64,000 nt of DNA, taken from G963662905 sp963676415. Its GTDB lineage: Bacteria; Bacteroidota; Bacteroidia; Bacteroidales; WRLA01. Each line of letters begins with the position of its first letter. The stretch's first letter is position 1. The stretch is taken from positions 2,914,001 through 2,978,000 of the forward strand of contig OY781097.1 in NCBI GenBank assembly GCA_963676415.1, given 5' to 3'. Under the pieces are notes generated by a model. That model was not told the origin of the DNA. It was given only the letters and a program-made list of their open reading frames with translations, and ran no database searches. Of the stretch, positions 27,721 through 37,146 are shown piece by piece. The position numbers and the translations under genes were made by a program.

Positions 27721-28848
27721 GCCGCCGGTTTTCTCATTAAACTCAATGTATTTTAAATCAGCAGGCAATTGCTGTGTTTTCCCAAATTGGGGAATACTCA
27801 GATAAGCCTCCTTACGCGTTTTTCCGTAATATTTAATCTCCGTAAAAACATTCTCCGGTGTGCGGTAGAAAAATCCCTTAATACCTGATTTTCCCTCAGT
27901 TTGGAATGTCTCCAGCAAAGCACCATGGCCTTCTTTACGGAAGCTGATATATACATCGCGGCCTGTATTGGAATTGGCCGGGCTGATGCCGTTTTCTTCC
28001 GAAAATTTGAAAATGCTGATCAGCTGCGATTCCTCATTTTCTGATGGAAGCACATAAAACCTTTGCGTGGTGCGTTCGGTGGTTTTTAGGCCGCGGAACA
28101 GGCTGACATATTCATCGGTCAGGCGTTTCAGCTCTTCGTTCATGTACCGAACGCTCTGTGCCGGATAAGGGACTTCCTGATATCCGCTCAGCAGGTTTTG
28201 TCGGTTTTGCCGCAATTGCGAGATATAATCAGCGGCATCCATGGCTTTTTCCTTTTCGGGACGCAGCTCAAAACGTGTATTGAAAAATTCTTTACGGAAA
28301 GTGTTGGTGTCCACATGCACAATGCGGATAATGGTATCCACCTTTTTGACACGGTTGGGGCCATAATAAAATTCAAAGAGCTCGGGAATTTGGTTTTTAT
28401 TCGTAATATCGTCTTCCTTTATCCTAAGCTCAGCAGCTGAATTTAAAATCCCGGCAGCTTTAATCAAACCTTTATCGCTCAGACTTAGTGATAAACTGCG
28501 TTCGTCCCTCGATTCTTTTGCGTTCCAGGAAGCATAAAATATTTGTTGCGGATCAGGAACGGCCACTGTGTTTATCTTAAAACCAATAATCTCATAAGTG
28601 TTGTAATCATTTATGATATAGTCTTTTAAGCCTAAAAGTTCTTCTGCAAATATTGCATAGGGACCTTTGTAGTGATGATTGATTTCCATATCTACATCAA
28701 TGCAGATAAGGGCCCGGGGCAATGCATATACCAGGCCGCCAGTTTCGGTTAAATCGCTGGCAGAACTGATGCGTTTTACCTGGAGTTGAGCCTGGCTTTC
28801 AAGTGACAATAATGTGATTATCAATAAACTAATAAAATATTTGTGCAT
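27700..28848 (-). CDS. DUF4831 family secreted protein
   Basis: 382 residues. Signal peptide MHKYFISLLIITLLSLESQAQ, then VYALPRALICIDVDMEI and KGPYAIFAEELLGLKDYI, which fit DUF4831, a Bacteroidota family of unknown function. The remainder is mixed alpha/beta without recognised motifs. A -7 box (28906) lies upstream. Its C-terminal residues IRKLSW are encoded within the second 79-bp direct repeat shared with kdsA. Confidence 0.75.
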   Translation of the reverse strand: MHKYFISLLIITLLSLESQAQLQVKRISSASDLTETGGLVYALPRALICIDVDMEINHHYKGPYAIFAEELLGLKDYIINDYNTYEIIGFKINTVAVPDPQQIFYASWNAKESRDERSLSLSLSDKGLIKAAGILNSAAELRIKEDDITNKNQIPELFEFYYGPNRVKKVDTIIRIVHVDTNTFRKEFFNTRFELRPEKEKAMDAADYISQLRQNRQNLLSGYQEVPYPAQSVRYMNEELKRLTDEYVSLFRGLKTTERTTQRFYVLPSENEESQLISIFKFSEENGISPANSNTGRDVYISFRKEGHGALLETFQTEGKSGIKGFFYRTPENVFTEIKYYGKTRKEAYLSIPQFGKTQQLPADLKYIEFNEKTGGIRKLSW

Positions 28849-28905
28849 AATTTGATGTTTTTTTTGTTCGCGGAAATATTTATAATTCCCTTACAAAATA
28901 CTTTT

Positions 28906-28913
28906 CAAAGATA
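28906..28913 (-). promoter_or_regulatory. -7 box of the DUF4831 gene
   Basis: On the minus strand TATCTTTG fits TAnnTTTG, 57 bases before the ATG at 28848. Confidence 0.5.
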
Positions 28914-29044
28914 AGAATAATGTAAACTACATGGGCTGTTTGATGAAATTTCTGTATTGGCGGATTATATTCATCGGTTCCATGCGGCATCAGATGGAAA
29001 GAAAAAACTCAGGCAATCCAAAAAGCTATTTTTTTATAATATCT

Positions 29045-29398
29045 GGTTCTACTAGGGATTTCGTGGGTAAAGATAATGTTTGAAATTAAATACAAAGCAG
29101 ATATTTGGAAATAAGATACTTAATAAATATAATGAACTCCAACAGATTCCTCCCTTCACAAAGCCTAAATCACTTCGTTTGGCTTTGTTCCAGTCGGAAT
29201 GACGCTGTTTAACAAGTGTTTAAGGCAAATGCGGCGAGGACGTGTTTAAAACTTACTACTGAGTCCTCGCCGCATTTGCCTCCAGACTTCATAAAAACGC
29301 GTCATTCCGACAAAGTTTCCGAAGTATGAGGAAAACTTTGGAGGAATCTATTTGAAATAACATTCAAATTTCTTTCCACGAAATTCCGCGTAGAACCT
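29045..29398. repeat. Dispersed long imperfect palindrome, copy C
   Basis: Begins GGTTCTACTAGGGATTTCGT and ends CCACGAAATTCCGCGTAGAACC, giving terminal inverted repeats of about 22 bases with few mismatches. Inner inverted pairs are as in copy A; the centre is GAGGACGTGTTTAAAAC...GAGTCCTC. With copy D it brackets the BvgS-like kinase gene. The rest of 28849-29444 holds only the DUF4831 promoter. Confidence 0.88.
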
Positions 29399-29444
29399 TA
29401 TATCTATTGTACGATTTTTGCCGCAGCAAAGCCAAACGAATTGA

Positions 29445-31490
29445 TTAAGCGAAAGACTGTATCGTTTTAAAAAAGTTTTCCCGGGAAATCGGTTTCACTA
29501 TATAATCATTGAATCCGGCTGTTTTCAGCTTGTTCAGGTCGTCTGACATGGCATAAGCGGTCAGGGCAATTACCGGAATGTCTTTATTGATTTGCCTTAT
29601 CCCTTCAAGGGCTTCAAAGCCATTCATCACCGGCATACGGATGTCCATGAGAACCAGACTAATATCCGGGTTATCCCTATAAAGATCTATTGCTTCACTT
29701 CCGTTTTGGGCATGGATTAATATCGTATCCTCTTTCTTTAGGAAGCTTTCAATTAATTTGTAATTATGTATGATGTCTTCGGCTACAAGAATTTTAATTC
29801 CATCAAGTTTTTTTTTGGGAAGAGACTGTTTTTCTGTTTTTTGAAGTTCTGCTTCCTCATAGGGCAAGGTAAAATAGAACACAGAGCCTTTTCCTGAGGA
29901 AGAATCTACCCAAATATCACCCTTGAGCAGGCTGATCAATCCGGCAGAAATGGACAGCCCAAGACCTGTTCCTCCATAATTTCTTGTATGTGATTCGTCA
30001 ACCTGACGGAAACGGCTAAAAATCAATTCTTTCTTGTCTTCAGAAATGCCAATGCCACTGTCTTTTACGAAAAATTGCAATTTATCTTCCATAATGTTGT
30101 ATCCAAATTCAATATACCCCTGATGTGTAAACTTAATGGCATTGCCTAAAAGGTTGTTTAGGATTTGTCGCAAACGGAAAGAATCAGTGTGAAGGGTTAT
30201 TTCATCAATAGATTCCGGAATTTTGAGTTGGAGCTGTATGTGGCCTTTTTCCTGCCTTTTAAGTGTTTCGAGGAATATTTTATGTAATTCGTTCATGAAT
30301 TGGTTGAGCTGGAATGGCTCCTTAACAATTTTCAATTGACGGGCTTCAATTTTGGCTACATCAATAATGTCATTGATCAGCTCAAGCAAAACTTTACTGT
30401 TTAAATTGATGAGTTCCGTATATTCCTTTTGTTCCTCCGGACTGATGTTTTCTTCGCCCAAAAGATTGGCAAAACCTAAAATGGCATTCATTGGCGTGCG
30501 TATTTCATGGCTCATATTGGCCAGGAAAGCTGATTTTAAACGATCAGATTCTTCTGCACGTTCTTTTTGGATTTTTAGTTGCTCCTCTGTTTTTACCCTG
30601 TATGAAAGCTCAAGGTTGAGCCGACGGGTTTGCTCAAACAACTGTCTGCGCAGAATAAATACAGCAACTATGGTTAATACGAAAGCCAATACAATGATAA
30701 CTAATGGAATAAGCAGATATTTATTGAAAAATTCCCTGAAATCATTTGTATTGTATTTTCCAAACCATTTATCATAAATTTTATCAAATTTGCCGTTGGC
30801 CTTAATTATGTCCACGCCCTGGTTGAGCCTGTTCATTGTTACTGTATCGCCTTTTTTAAGGGCAAAACCATAACCGCGTGGCAGCAAATCCTGATCAATT
30901 TTTTTGATATTGCTGAGTTTATATTTGTCGATAAGGTAGGATCCCTGCAAACTTGGCAGCAGTGCAAAATCATATTTGTTGCCTGCCAGCAAACGCAGCG
31001 CTTCAACCTGGGTATCAACAATAATAAATTTGGCGTTTTTGTTGTAGCTCAATACAAACTGCTGCAGGAAACTGCTGTTTTGCAAGATTACCCTTGGCTT
31101 TTCCAGCTTATCTAAGTTTTCAATATTTTTAAAGGTATTTTCTTTGTTGGCAAAGAAAGAATGGTACATATATAAATAAGGTGTGCCAAAATTAAAGTTT
31201 TCTTCCCTGTTTTTTGATTGGTACATGGCAATCAGCCCATCAATCTCTCCTTCCTGAAGTTCTTCTTTTACGATGTACCAAGGGCCAAGCCGGATGTCCA
31301 TATTTATGCCCATTACCTCACTTACTGCCTGCATCAATTCAACGGTAAAGCCTGCCGGCTGCCCGTTTTCGTCTATATATTCCAAAGGGGGATAATTATA
31401 ATCACCCCTGAAAACCAATAATGTAGTGTCACTTTTGTCGATTTTATCCGCTTTTATTGCAGCAGGCAAAATCAATGAAAGCAGTAGCAC
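29445..31490 (-). CDS. BvgS-like hybrid histidine kinase with periplasmic solute-binding sensor
   Basis: 681 residues from GTG 31490. A hydrophobic export signal leads into a type-3 solute-binding domain (LLVFRGDYNYPPLEYIDENG, PAGFTVELMQAV, about residues 20-245). A membrane helix (about 262-285) and coiled coil follow, then HisKA with FLANMSHEIRTPMNA (His328), HATPase (NLLGNAIKFTHQG, DSGIGIS, GTGLGLSI) and a receiver with LVLMDIRMPVMNG (Asp616). It should sense an amino-acid-like or small polar ligand in the periplasm. The frame continues open upstream to a stop at 31560 without an ATG, encoding KSGYRSK before the hydrophobic run, so the true start may be a rare codon upstream; TATTTTTG boxes lie at about 31570-31590. 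Confidence 0.9.
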   Translation of the reverse strand: MLLLSLILPAAIKADKIDKSDTTLLVFRGDYNYPPLEYIDENGQPAGFTVELMQAVSEVMGINMDIRLGPWYIVKEELQEGEIDGLIAMYQSKNREENFNFGTPYLYMYHSFFANKENTFKNIENLDKLEKPRVILQNSSFLQQFVLSYNKNAKFIIVDTQVEALRLLAGNKYDFALLPSLQGSYLIDKYKLSNIKKIDQDLLPRGYGFALKKGDTVTMNRLNQGVDIIKANGKFDKIYDKWFGKYNTNDFREFFNKYLLIPLVIIVLAFVLTIVAVFILRRQLFEQTRRLNLELSYRVKTEEQLKIQKERAEESDRLKSAFLANMSHEIRTPMNAILGFANLLGEENISPEEQKEYTELINLNSKVLLELINDIIDVAKIEARQLKIVKEPFQLNQFMNELHKIFLETLKRQEKGHIQLQLKIPESIDEITLHTDSFRLRQILNNLLGNAIKFTHQGYIEFGYNIMEDKLQFFVKDSGIGISEDKKELIFSRFRQVDESHTRNYGGTGLGLSISAGLISLLKGDIWVDSSSGKGSVFYFTLPYEEAELQKTEKQSLPKKKLDGIKILVAEDIIHNYKLIESFLKKEDTILIHAQNGSEAIDLYRDNPDISLVLMDIRMPVMNGFEALEGIRQINKDIPVIALTAYAMSDDLNKLKTAGFNDYIVKPISRENFFKTIQSFA

Positions 31491-31643
31491 AAGGATTACT
31501 TTTGATCGGTATCCTGATTTTTCCCCTATTGGTAATTTTGAATTCAGAACGAATAAGTTTTAGTTGTTTTCCAAAAATACAAAAATAGTAAAATTGATGA
31601 AGCATGAAAGGCGATAAACACCTTGTTGAAAGATAATATTTCA

Positions 31644-31970
31644 GTTCTACTCTGAATTTCGTGGGTAACTATGATGTTTGAAAAAAATATGCAGATATTT
31701 AATAATGAACTATTGATCCCTAACAGATTCCTCCCTACACAAAGCCTTAATCACTTCGTTTGGCTTTGTTTTAGTCGGAATGACGCTGTTTATTAGGTGT
31801 TTAAGGCAAATGCGGCGCACTTCGACTCCGCTCAGTGACCAAGCCGCATTTGCCTCCTGACTTCATAAAAATGCGTCATTCCGACAAAGTTTTCCTAAGA
31901 ATGAGGAAACTTTGGAGGAATCTGTTTGAAATAAAGTAATTTTTCTTTCCATGAAATTCCGTATAGTGCC
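31644..31970. repeat. Dispersed long imperfect palindrome, copy D
   Basis: Begins GTTCTACTCTGAATTTCGTG and ends CATGAAATTCCGTATAGTGCC. Same orientation and inner arms as copies A and C; its centre is CACTTCGACTCCGCTCAGTG. The rest of the gap 31491-32039 holds the kinase promoter region and no gene. Confidence 0.88.
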
Positions 31971-32039
31971 AATATTTCAGTGAGCGCCTGAATACAAATA
32001 ATTTTGAACCCGAAAAAAATGTCTTGACTGATACCGGAT

Positions 32040-33215
32040 TTACTTCTGCCTTCCTGATTCATAAAGATTAACGGCTGAACCTAAACTTTGTGCAACAAAG
32101 CGGATCGGATGAAAAAACAATTGCTTTATGCTGCCGCTGTTTTCTATGATTTGCGGCAATGCGGAAAAGGCATGGCTAAGGGCATTGTTAAGTTTTTTAC
32201 TGTTGGGGCTGTTCATTAATGCCTGAACTGCCGGATTTCGGATTTCTGTGCTGATGGCCGTGAACGCGCCAACGACCAAAATGGCCCTTTCGTCCATCAA
32301 TAAACCCTGAATAAGGTTTTCGATGCTGATATTTTCAGGGAAACTGCGGATATCCCCCAGAAAGAATAAGCTGAAAAGCGGTATCAACAACATCTGAAAA
32401 ACAAATACAGATTTTTGGATCCGCTTGATGAATTTTTTATAGGCAAAAGAGATCCAAAGAATATAAACCACCAGCAGGATATGTGTCCAGTAGGCGAAGG
32501 AATAGTGAAACAGAAACAACAACCCAAGCAAACAGATAATATGAACCATTAGGAGTAAAAGCCCGGATTTTCTTTGTGTAATTTCTTTGTCGAGAGGGTT
32601 CAGCCAGCTATTTGCTTCTTTTGACGAAAAAGCGCCTTTTGAGGTTTTGCTTACGTAGAATGATGCCCGGTATCCGCTTATTACGGCAAGCGAACCGGCA
32701 AGGCCATAGATAACAATCAGTATCATGGCCAGCGACCAGGGGTTTATTTCGCCAAGACCGATTTTTCGGCTCAGGAAGAGATAAAAATTGATGTAAAGTT
32801 CAAAAATATCACTTCCGTAAAGAAAAAACAAACTAATAAGCTTATGTATGAGTGCGCTGGAAACGGCTATTATTCCGCCGCTAACCATAAAAATTAAATT
32901 TTTGCCCGCAAGCCGAAATGTGCCTTCCATTATAAGTGCTTCGAGCAAAATGCCGCTCATGGGCCCTAAAATAATGGCACTGGGCGATATGGATTTCATC
33001 AGTGCACAGATGAGGCCCGTGCGCCATATCAGCCCTTTTTGCGGCCAAAGCATATGAAATCCCGTCATGATCATTACTCCGGCAGCAGCCAAAATGCTGC
33101 CCGCAAACGGAATCCGCAGATTATGCAAATATGAGCCCGCAATGATTTCCATTCCTGCCCAAATCCCTCCGGCAATGGCTGCTTTGCTCCATAAATCATC
33201 CGTTGGCCTTCGCAT
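32040..33215 (-). CDS. Polytopic membrane protein coupled to mobA
   Basis: 391 residues with about nine to ten predicted membrane helices. The first 200 residues (WAGMEIIAGSYLHNLRIPFAGSILAAAGVMIM, a run of helices with small residues) recall S-components of ECF transporters or other small-molecule uptake proteins; the second half has further helices and an amphipathic C-terminus. It starts 20 bases inside the end of mobA, so translation is coupled. A role in molybdate or cofactor transport is only a guess from this linkage. Confidence 0.6.
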   Translation of the reverse strand: MRRPTDDLWSKAAIAGGIWAGMEIIAGSYLHNLRIPFAGSILAAAGVMIMTGFHMLWPQKGLIWRTGLICALMKSISPSAIILGPMSGILLEALIMEGTFRLAGKNLIFMVSGGIIAVSSALIHKLISLFFLYGSDIFELYINFYLFLSRKIGLGEINPWSLAMILIVIYGLAGSLAVISGYRASFYVSKTSKGAFSSKEANSWLNPLDKEITQRKSGLLLLMVHIICLLGLLFLFHYSFAYWTHILLVVYILWISFAYKKFIKRIQKSVFVFQMLLIPLFSLFFLGDIRSFPENISIENLIQGLLMDERAILVVGAFTAISTEIRNPAVQALMNSPNSKKLNNALSHAFSALPQIIENSGSIKQLFFHPIRFVAQSLGSAVNLYESGRQK

Positions 33216-33774
33216 AGTATTTCAGGTAGTTTTGATAATCGGCCATGCTGTTGATGTTCAAAAATATGTCATCATTGGCTTGCACAGGATATTTTTGGAT
33301 GCGGAGGTCATTAAAGGATTTTTGAATGGCCTTAAAACCATTTTTAAACTGTTGTTGAAAAACCGGCAGGCAATTGCTCCGGTAAACAGCGGCAAGTGGC
33401 TGCGCAAAGCCCTTATTGTATGGAACGATGGCATCTGCATCATCACGAAAGTGCTGCAACAGGTCAGTAAAGAAATTCTCCGGGATGTTGGGCAGATCCA
33501 CTGCCAGAACACAATATTCCTGCGCATCAATTTCCTGCATTATGCGGATGATTCCACTTAAAGGCCCCTGATTTAGGGTGTGATCATAAATAACATTATG
33601 TTTTGTTTTGAGCGGGATGTCTTTTCTGCTGCTGATAAAAATATGGGAACCGATGGCACTGAATTTTTCTGCGGCAATATCCAGTAAACTTTTATTATGG
33701 ACTTTCAGCAGGGCTTTGTGCGTGCCCATGCGGCGGCTGCGGCCTCCTGCCAGAATGATGCATGCGGTCTTCAT
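33196..33774 (-). CDS. mobA: MobA-like molybdenum cofactor guanylyltransferase
   Basis: 192 residues, normal length. N-terminal ILAGGRSRRMGTHKALL is the nucleotide-binding signature (LAGGxSxRMGxxKa); YDHTLNQGPLSGI and VLAVDLPNIP (metal-binding aspartate) follow, and AQPLAAVYR lies near the C-terminus. MobA attaches GMP to molybdopterin to make the bis-MGD cofactor used by DMSO-reductase-type enzymes, such as the DmsA homologue at 60-62 kb. It is divergent from the MFS gene and overlaps the downstream membrane-protein gene by 20 bases. Confidence 0.87.
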   Translation of the reverse strand: MKTACIILAGGRSRRMGTHKALLKVHNKSLLDIAAEKFSAIGSHIFISSRKDIPLKTKHNVIYDHTLNQGPLSGIIRIMQEIDAQEYCVLAVDLPNIPENFFTDLLQHFRDDADAIVPYNKGFAQPLAAVYRSNCLPVFQQQFKNGFKAIQKSFNDLRIQKYPVQANDDIFLNINSMADYQNYLKYYAKANG

Positions 33775-33779
33775 TGAAG

Positions 33780-33787
33780 CAAATGTA
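33780..33787 (-). promoter_or_regulatory. -7 box directly before mobA
   Basis: On the minus strand TACATTTG fits TAnnTTTG and ends 5 bases before the ATG at 33774. A transcript from here would have almost no leader. Confidence 0.5.
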
Positions 33788-33830
33788 TTGAAATATTCAG
33801 CAGAATTGTTCCATAAGCCCGCTTTCTGTG

Positions 33831-33838
33831 TATTTTTG
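33831..33838 (+). promoter_or_regulatory. -7 box directly before the MFS gene
   Basis: TATTTTTG fits TAnnTTTG and ends 4 bases before the ATG at 33843. It excludes the in-frame GTG at 33828 as start and predicts a leaderless or nearly leaderless mRNA. Confidence 0.55.
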
Positions 33839-33842
33839 TTTT

Positions 33843-35237
33843 ATGGCCGACAAACATCAAGTGAAAACGAGCACAGCAAAAACATGGATTATACTGGCGG
33901 TATTGTTCTTTGGTATTTTGATGGGCGCACTGGATATTTCCATCGTGGGGCCTGCCATGCCCGAAATTTCTTCTGATTTTGAAGTAGGAGAGCGGGGAAT
34001 GGCATGGGTTTTTAGTATTTATGTCCTCTTTAACCTTGTGGGGATCAGCTTTCTGTCGCGCCTTTCCGATATTCACGGAAGGCGATTGCTCTATATTGTT
34101 TCTATTTTGATTTTTGCCATCGGTTCACTGATTGCTGCCTTTTCGGTGAATTTTGATATGTTGCTGGCCGGTCGTGCTGTTCAGGGATTTGGCTCCAGCG
34201 GTATATTTCCTGTGGCTTCGGCAGTAATTGGCGATGTATTTCCTGTCAAAAAAAGGGGCAGGGCTTTGGGAATGGTGGGCGCTGTTTTTGGCCTGGCCTT
34301 TATCATCGGCCCTTTGGTTGCCGGATTGATTTTACTCGTTTCGGGCTGGCATATGCTCTTTTTGATCAATATCCCTGCAGCAATCGTACTGATCCCCCTG
34401 GCATGGCGCTATTTGCCCGGAAAAGTGCATGCCCAAAAACGTACATTCGATTTTTGGGGCGCACTGCTGATGGGCGGAAGCCTTGCTTTCTTTGCATTGG
34501 CAGTCAACAATATCGATCCAACGGCTCTGTTTAAAAGCCTGAAGGCTCATTACTTTTTGATCAGTTTCTTTGCTTTTCTGTTGTTGTTCGCAATGTTCTA
34601 CAAAACCGAAATGCGCGTTGCAGAGCCAGTGGTGCAAATCCGGCTGTTCCGTTCGCGTCAATTGCGCCTGCTTGGAATGATTGCTATAGGTCTGGGGCTC
34701 TTTCAGTCCGTTTTTGTTTTTATTCCGCAAATTGCAGTTCAGTTGTTTTCTGTTACAACGGCACAGGCAAGTTTTATGCTCCTTCCTTTGGTCGTGGCAA
34801 CGGCCATTGCTTCGCCTGTTGCCGGACGGATGACCGACCGTTTTGGATCGCGCATTGTAATTGCTGCCGGTTTGGCTATGGCTGCACTGGCAACGGTTGT
34901 TTTGGCTTTTTATGGCAATGATAAAAGCATATTTTTATCTGCCGGAGCCGCTTTGGGCATAGGTTTTTCCTTTCGTTCATCCTTAAATTATATCATGCTC
35001 AATGAAGTTCCCGCTTCCGAAAGAGCCAGTACACAGGGGATTCTCGCGGTTTTGGTAAGCGTTGGCCAACTCAGCGGCGCGGCTTTGATTGGGGCTTTGC
35101 TGGCCAATGAGGCACATGCCTTTGAAGGTATCCAATTCGCTTTCTTTTACCTCTTTGGGCTCGCATTCATTCTTATGTTTTTGTCCCTTTCCCTGAAAAG
35201 CCATAAAAAGGAACGGGAATGGCAAAGAGGAATTTAG
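33843..35237 (+). CDS. MFS drug-efflux-type transporter (14-helix DHA2 family)
   Basis: 464 residues with about 14 membrane helices. LDISIVGPAMPEI near residue 28 is motif D1/C-like of the DHA2 family, LSRLSDIHGRRLLY near 70 is the MFS motif A, and GMVGAVFGLAFIIGPLVAG near 145 is the antiporter motif C (GxxxGPxxGG-like). Such proteins expel drugs or other small amphiphiles with proton exchange at the inner membrane. It is divergent from mobA with only 68 bases between the start codons. Substrate unknown. Confidence 0.88.
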   Translation: MADKHQVKTSTAKTWIILAVLFFGILMGALDISIVGPAMPEISSDFEVGERGMAWVFSIYVLFNLVGISFLSRLSDIHGRRLLYIVSILIFAIGSLIAAFSVNFDMLLAGRAVQGFGSSGIFPVASAVIGDVFPVKKRGRALGMVGAVFGLAFIIGPLVAGLILLVSGWHMLFLINIPAAIVLIPLAWRYLPGKVHAQKRTFDFWGALLMGGSLAFFALAVNNIDPTALFKSLKAHYFLISFFAFLLLFAMFYKTEMRVAEPVVQIRLFRSRQLRLLGMIAIGLGLFQSVFVFIPQIAVQLFSVTTAQASFMLLPLVVATAIASPVAGRMTDRFGSRIVIAAGLAMAALATVVLAFYGNDKSIFLSAGAALGIGFSFRSSLNYIMLNEVPASERASTQGILAVLVSVGQLSGAALIGALLANEAHAFEGIQFAFFYLFGLAFILMFLSLSLKSHKKEREWQRGI

Positions 35238-35328
35238 CGGATAATCATAGTGTTGGGAAAAACTATCATAATCTTTCCACGAAAAAACCATGTAGAATTA
35301 AAATGCGATTTTACTAAAGGAGCAATCA

Positions 35329-35420
35329 CTCATCGGATGACTTACATCTACCTACTCATCGGATGACTCCAAGTCATCCGATGAGTAGTTGACAGGCGGC
35401 TTCAGTCATCCGATGAGTAT
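35329..35420. repeat. Cluster of CATCGGATGACT inverted repeats
   Basis: A perfect 17-bp-arm hairpin (35352-35368 CTACTCATCGGATGACT; 35372-35388 its inverse; 3-base loop) is flanked on the left by CTCATCGGATGACTT and on the right by AGTCATCCGATGAGTAT, so four half-sites lie in nested inverted order. A related hairpin is at 3951. The rest of 35238-35656 shows no gene; a sequence near 35266-35294 resembles an end of the large dispersed repeat. Confidence 0.75.
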
Positions 35421-35656
35421 ATCTAATTTGCCCCAATAAGTATATTTACAGAATATCCACCATAACCATCTCCACAGCACCTGGCTGCCCGCAAAGTATT
35501 TGCAGCGACCTGGTAGCGCGATGGTATAGCGATGGTAGCGGGAAAACCCCTGTGGGGACAATGTGGGCTTTAAAGGGAATTGCTCCTGAATTTCGTAAAT
35601 ATATGGCTTATAAAAATGCCGGGGCTGTTTTTACAGCCTCATATAGGGTTGTTGGT

Positions 35657-35992
35657 TCACAATAAGGACTTTATCATCTTCAATTCCAGATAGCCATATT
35701 CGTAGCAAAATTTATAAAGATTATTGGCTTTAGTAGTGAAAGTATGCGTGTGGTAACGAAAATCGAAATTCAGTTTTTCAAGATATTCCCTTCGTATCGT
35801 GGTTTTGCCTTCCGGATTGAATTGCTTCAAAATTTTGCGGTTATAACGTAATATCTTATTGATCTGTAAGATGTTCTGTTCGTTTTCTCTCCTTATTTTA
35901 CTGTTATAAGCATTGCGGCACTGATCGTCACAAAACTTCTTATCTGTGCGGCCTACAAGCGCTTCACCACAAGCAAGGCATTTTTTGTTCAT
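35657..35992 (-). CDS. Small zinc-ribbon protein
   Basis: 111 residues. The N-terminus CLACGEALVGRTDKKFCDDQCRNAYN carries CxxC...CxxxC, a zinc ribbon of the type found in DUF2116-like proteins. The rest is basic and helical. It is divergent from the tyrosine recombinase gene, with a large palindrome between them, and has its own TATCTTTG box (36029-36036, minus strand). It may be a DNA-binding partner of the recombinase, which is inferred only from position. Confidence 0.65.
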   Translation of the reverse strand: MNKKCLACGEALVGRTDKKFCDDQCRNAYNSKIRRENEQNILQINKILRYNRKILKQFNPEGKTTIRREYLEKLNFDFRYHTHTFTTKANNLYKFCYEYGYLELKMIKSLL

Positions 35993-36047
35993 GAATTTCA
36001 GTATTTATTGATTATCTGTATTTTAGATCAAAGATACAAAAAATTAT

Positions 36048-36095
36048 CCGTTTTAATAAACGGTTATATCCGGTTATAACCGTTTATTAAAACGG
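36048..36095. promoter_or_regulatory. Perfect 21-bp-arm palindrome between divergent genes
   Basis: Arms 36048-36068 and 36075-36095 are exact inverse copies with a 6-base loop; the core CGGTTATA also occurs as a direct repeat (36061 and 36071). It sits over the expected -33 regions of both the zinc-ribbon promoter (-7 box at 36029-36036) and the recombinase promoter (TATTTTTG at 36115-36122). It could be an operator or the recombinase's own binding site. Confidence 0.75.
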
Positions 36096-36998
36096 CTATG
36101 ACCTTGTTTCCATCTATTTTTGGGCATCATTTTTAATACATATGCCTTATGAATACCAATAGGAAAGTTATTCTGTTTCTCAACAGGATTGAATTGGACG
36201 GAAAAAAGTGCATCAAGCTATACTTTTGGGATAATGATTTAATTATGAACAGGATAAAAGCCAACGACTGGATATTGTTTGATGTTAAGCACAGCTTGTT
36301 TTATGTTGAAGAAAATGCTAATTCGGTGGGTTTGCTCACAGAACTGTTTGAAGATATCGCCCGGGTGAGCACAAAATATCTTGATCAGCTGCCTGCTCGG
36401 TCACCAAAACACAATGAAGTTCAAATAGGAACAGCATTTGATGCCTACTCATTAAAAAAGCGACCGACCCTGCCAGCAATTAAAATCAGCACACAAGAGC
36501 TGGAGGGTAAAGTGTTTTTAGCCATTAAATCATATTTTCCGAAGGATATCTATTCTAATCTTATGCAAAATCCTTTTATCCGTTGGCATAAAGGCGAAAA
36601 AACCTGGTATTTTAAAAACGAGAAAAAAAGTTTCGTTAGTATATTTAATTGTTTAACAGATAATTACACTATTAAACTGGCTTCCACTGTACAAAACAAA
36701 GATTCACATATCAGGCAAAAGCTTTGGGAGCAGGAGTATGTTAAAGACAAATATTTTAAATCAGTGCCCTTGTCTTTTATAGAGTATATGAGCCTCTATA
36801 ACTATGCGGAAAACACGATACAGATATATTATAATATGGTTTTCCACTTCATCAATTCCTTTCGGTTGAACAGCCTTCAGGAGATACACAAATTTAGCGA
36901 AAAAGAAATAGACCGCTATCATTTAGGTTTAACAGAAAGAAGGGCCTTATCTGCCTCAACCATAAATCAATCCATTAATGCCATTAAGCTCTATTATA

Positions 36999-37146
36999 GA
37001 GTCTGTCTATAATGTCGGGAGTTTGCTCTATAAAGTTCAAATTCAAGGCGTGTGAAAAATCTAAACCGCAGTATACTAAGGTATATGAGGATTTAGATTT
37101 TGAGCAACAACGCAGAAGTTGGACTTTATAGACGAACTCTATTATA
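36999..37146. mobile_element. MITE-like insertion 1 in the recombinase gene
   Basis: 138 bp plus a 10-bp target duplication CTCTATTATA (36989-36998 and 37137-37146). Near its ends are inverted copies GTCTATAATGTC and GTCTATAAAGTC (11 of 12 match), and an inner hairpin AAAATCTAAA / TTTAGATTTT. It encodes nothing. Confidence 0.8.

Noticed and set aside
35329..35420. CRISPR-like short repeats
   Set aside because: Half-sites are in inverted, not direct, order, spacers are not of uniform length, and no cas genes are present.
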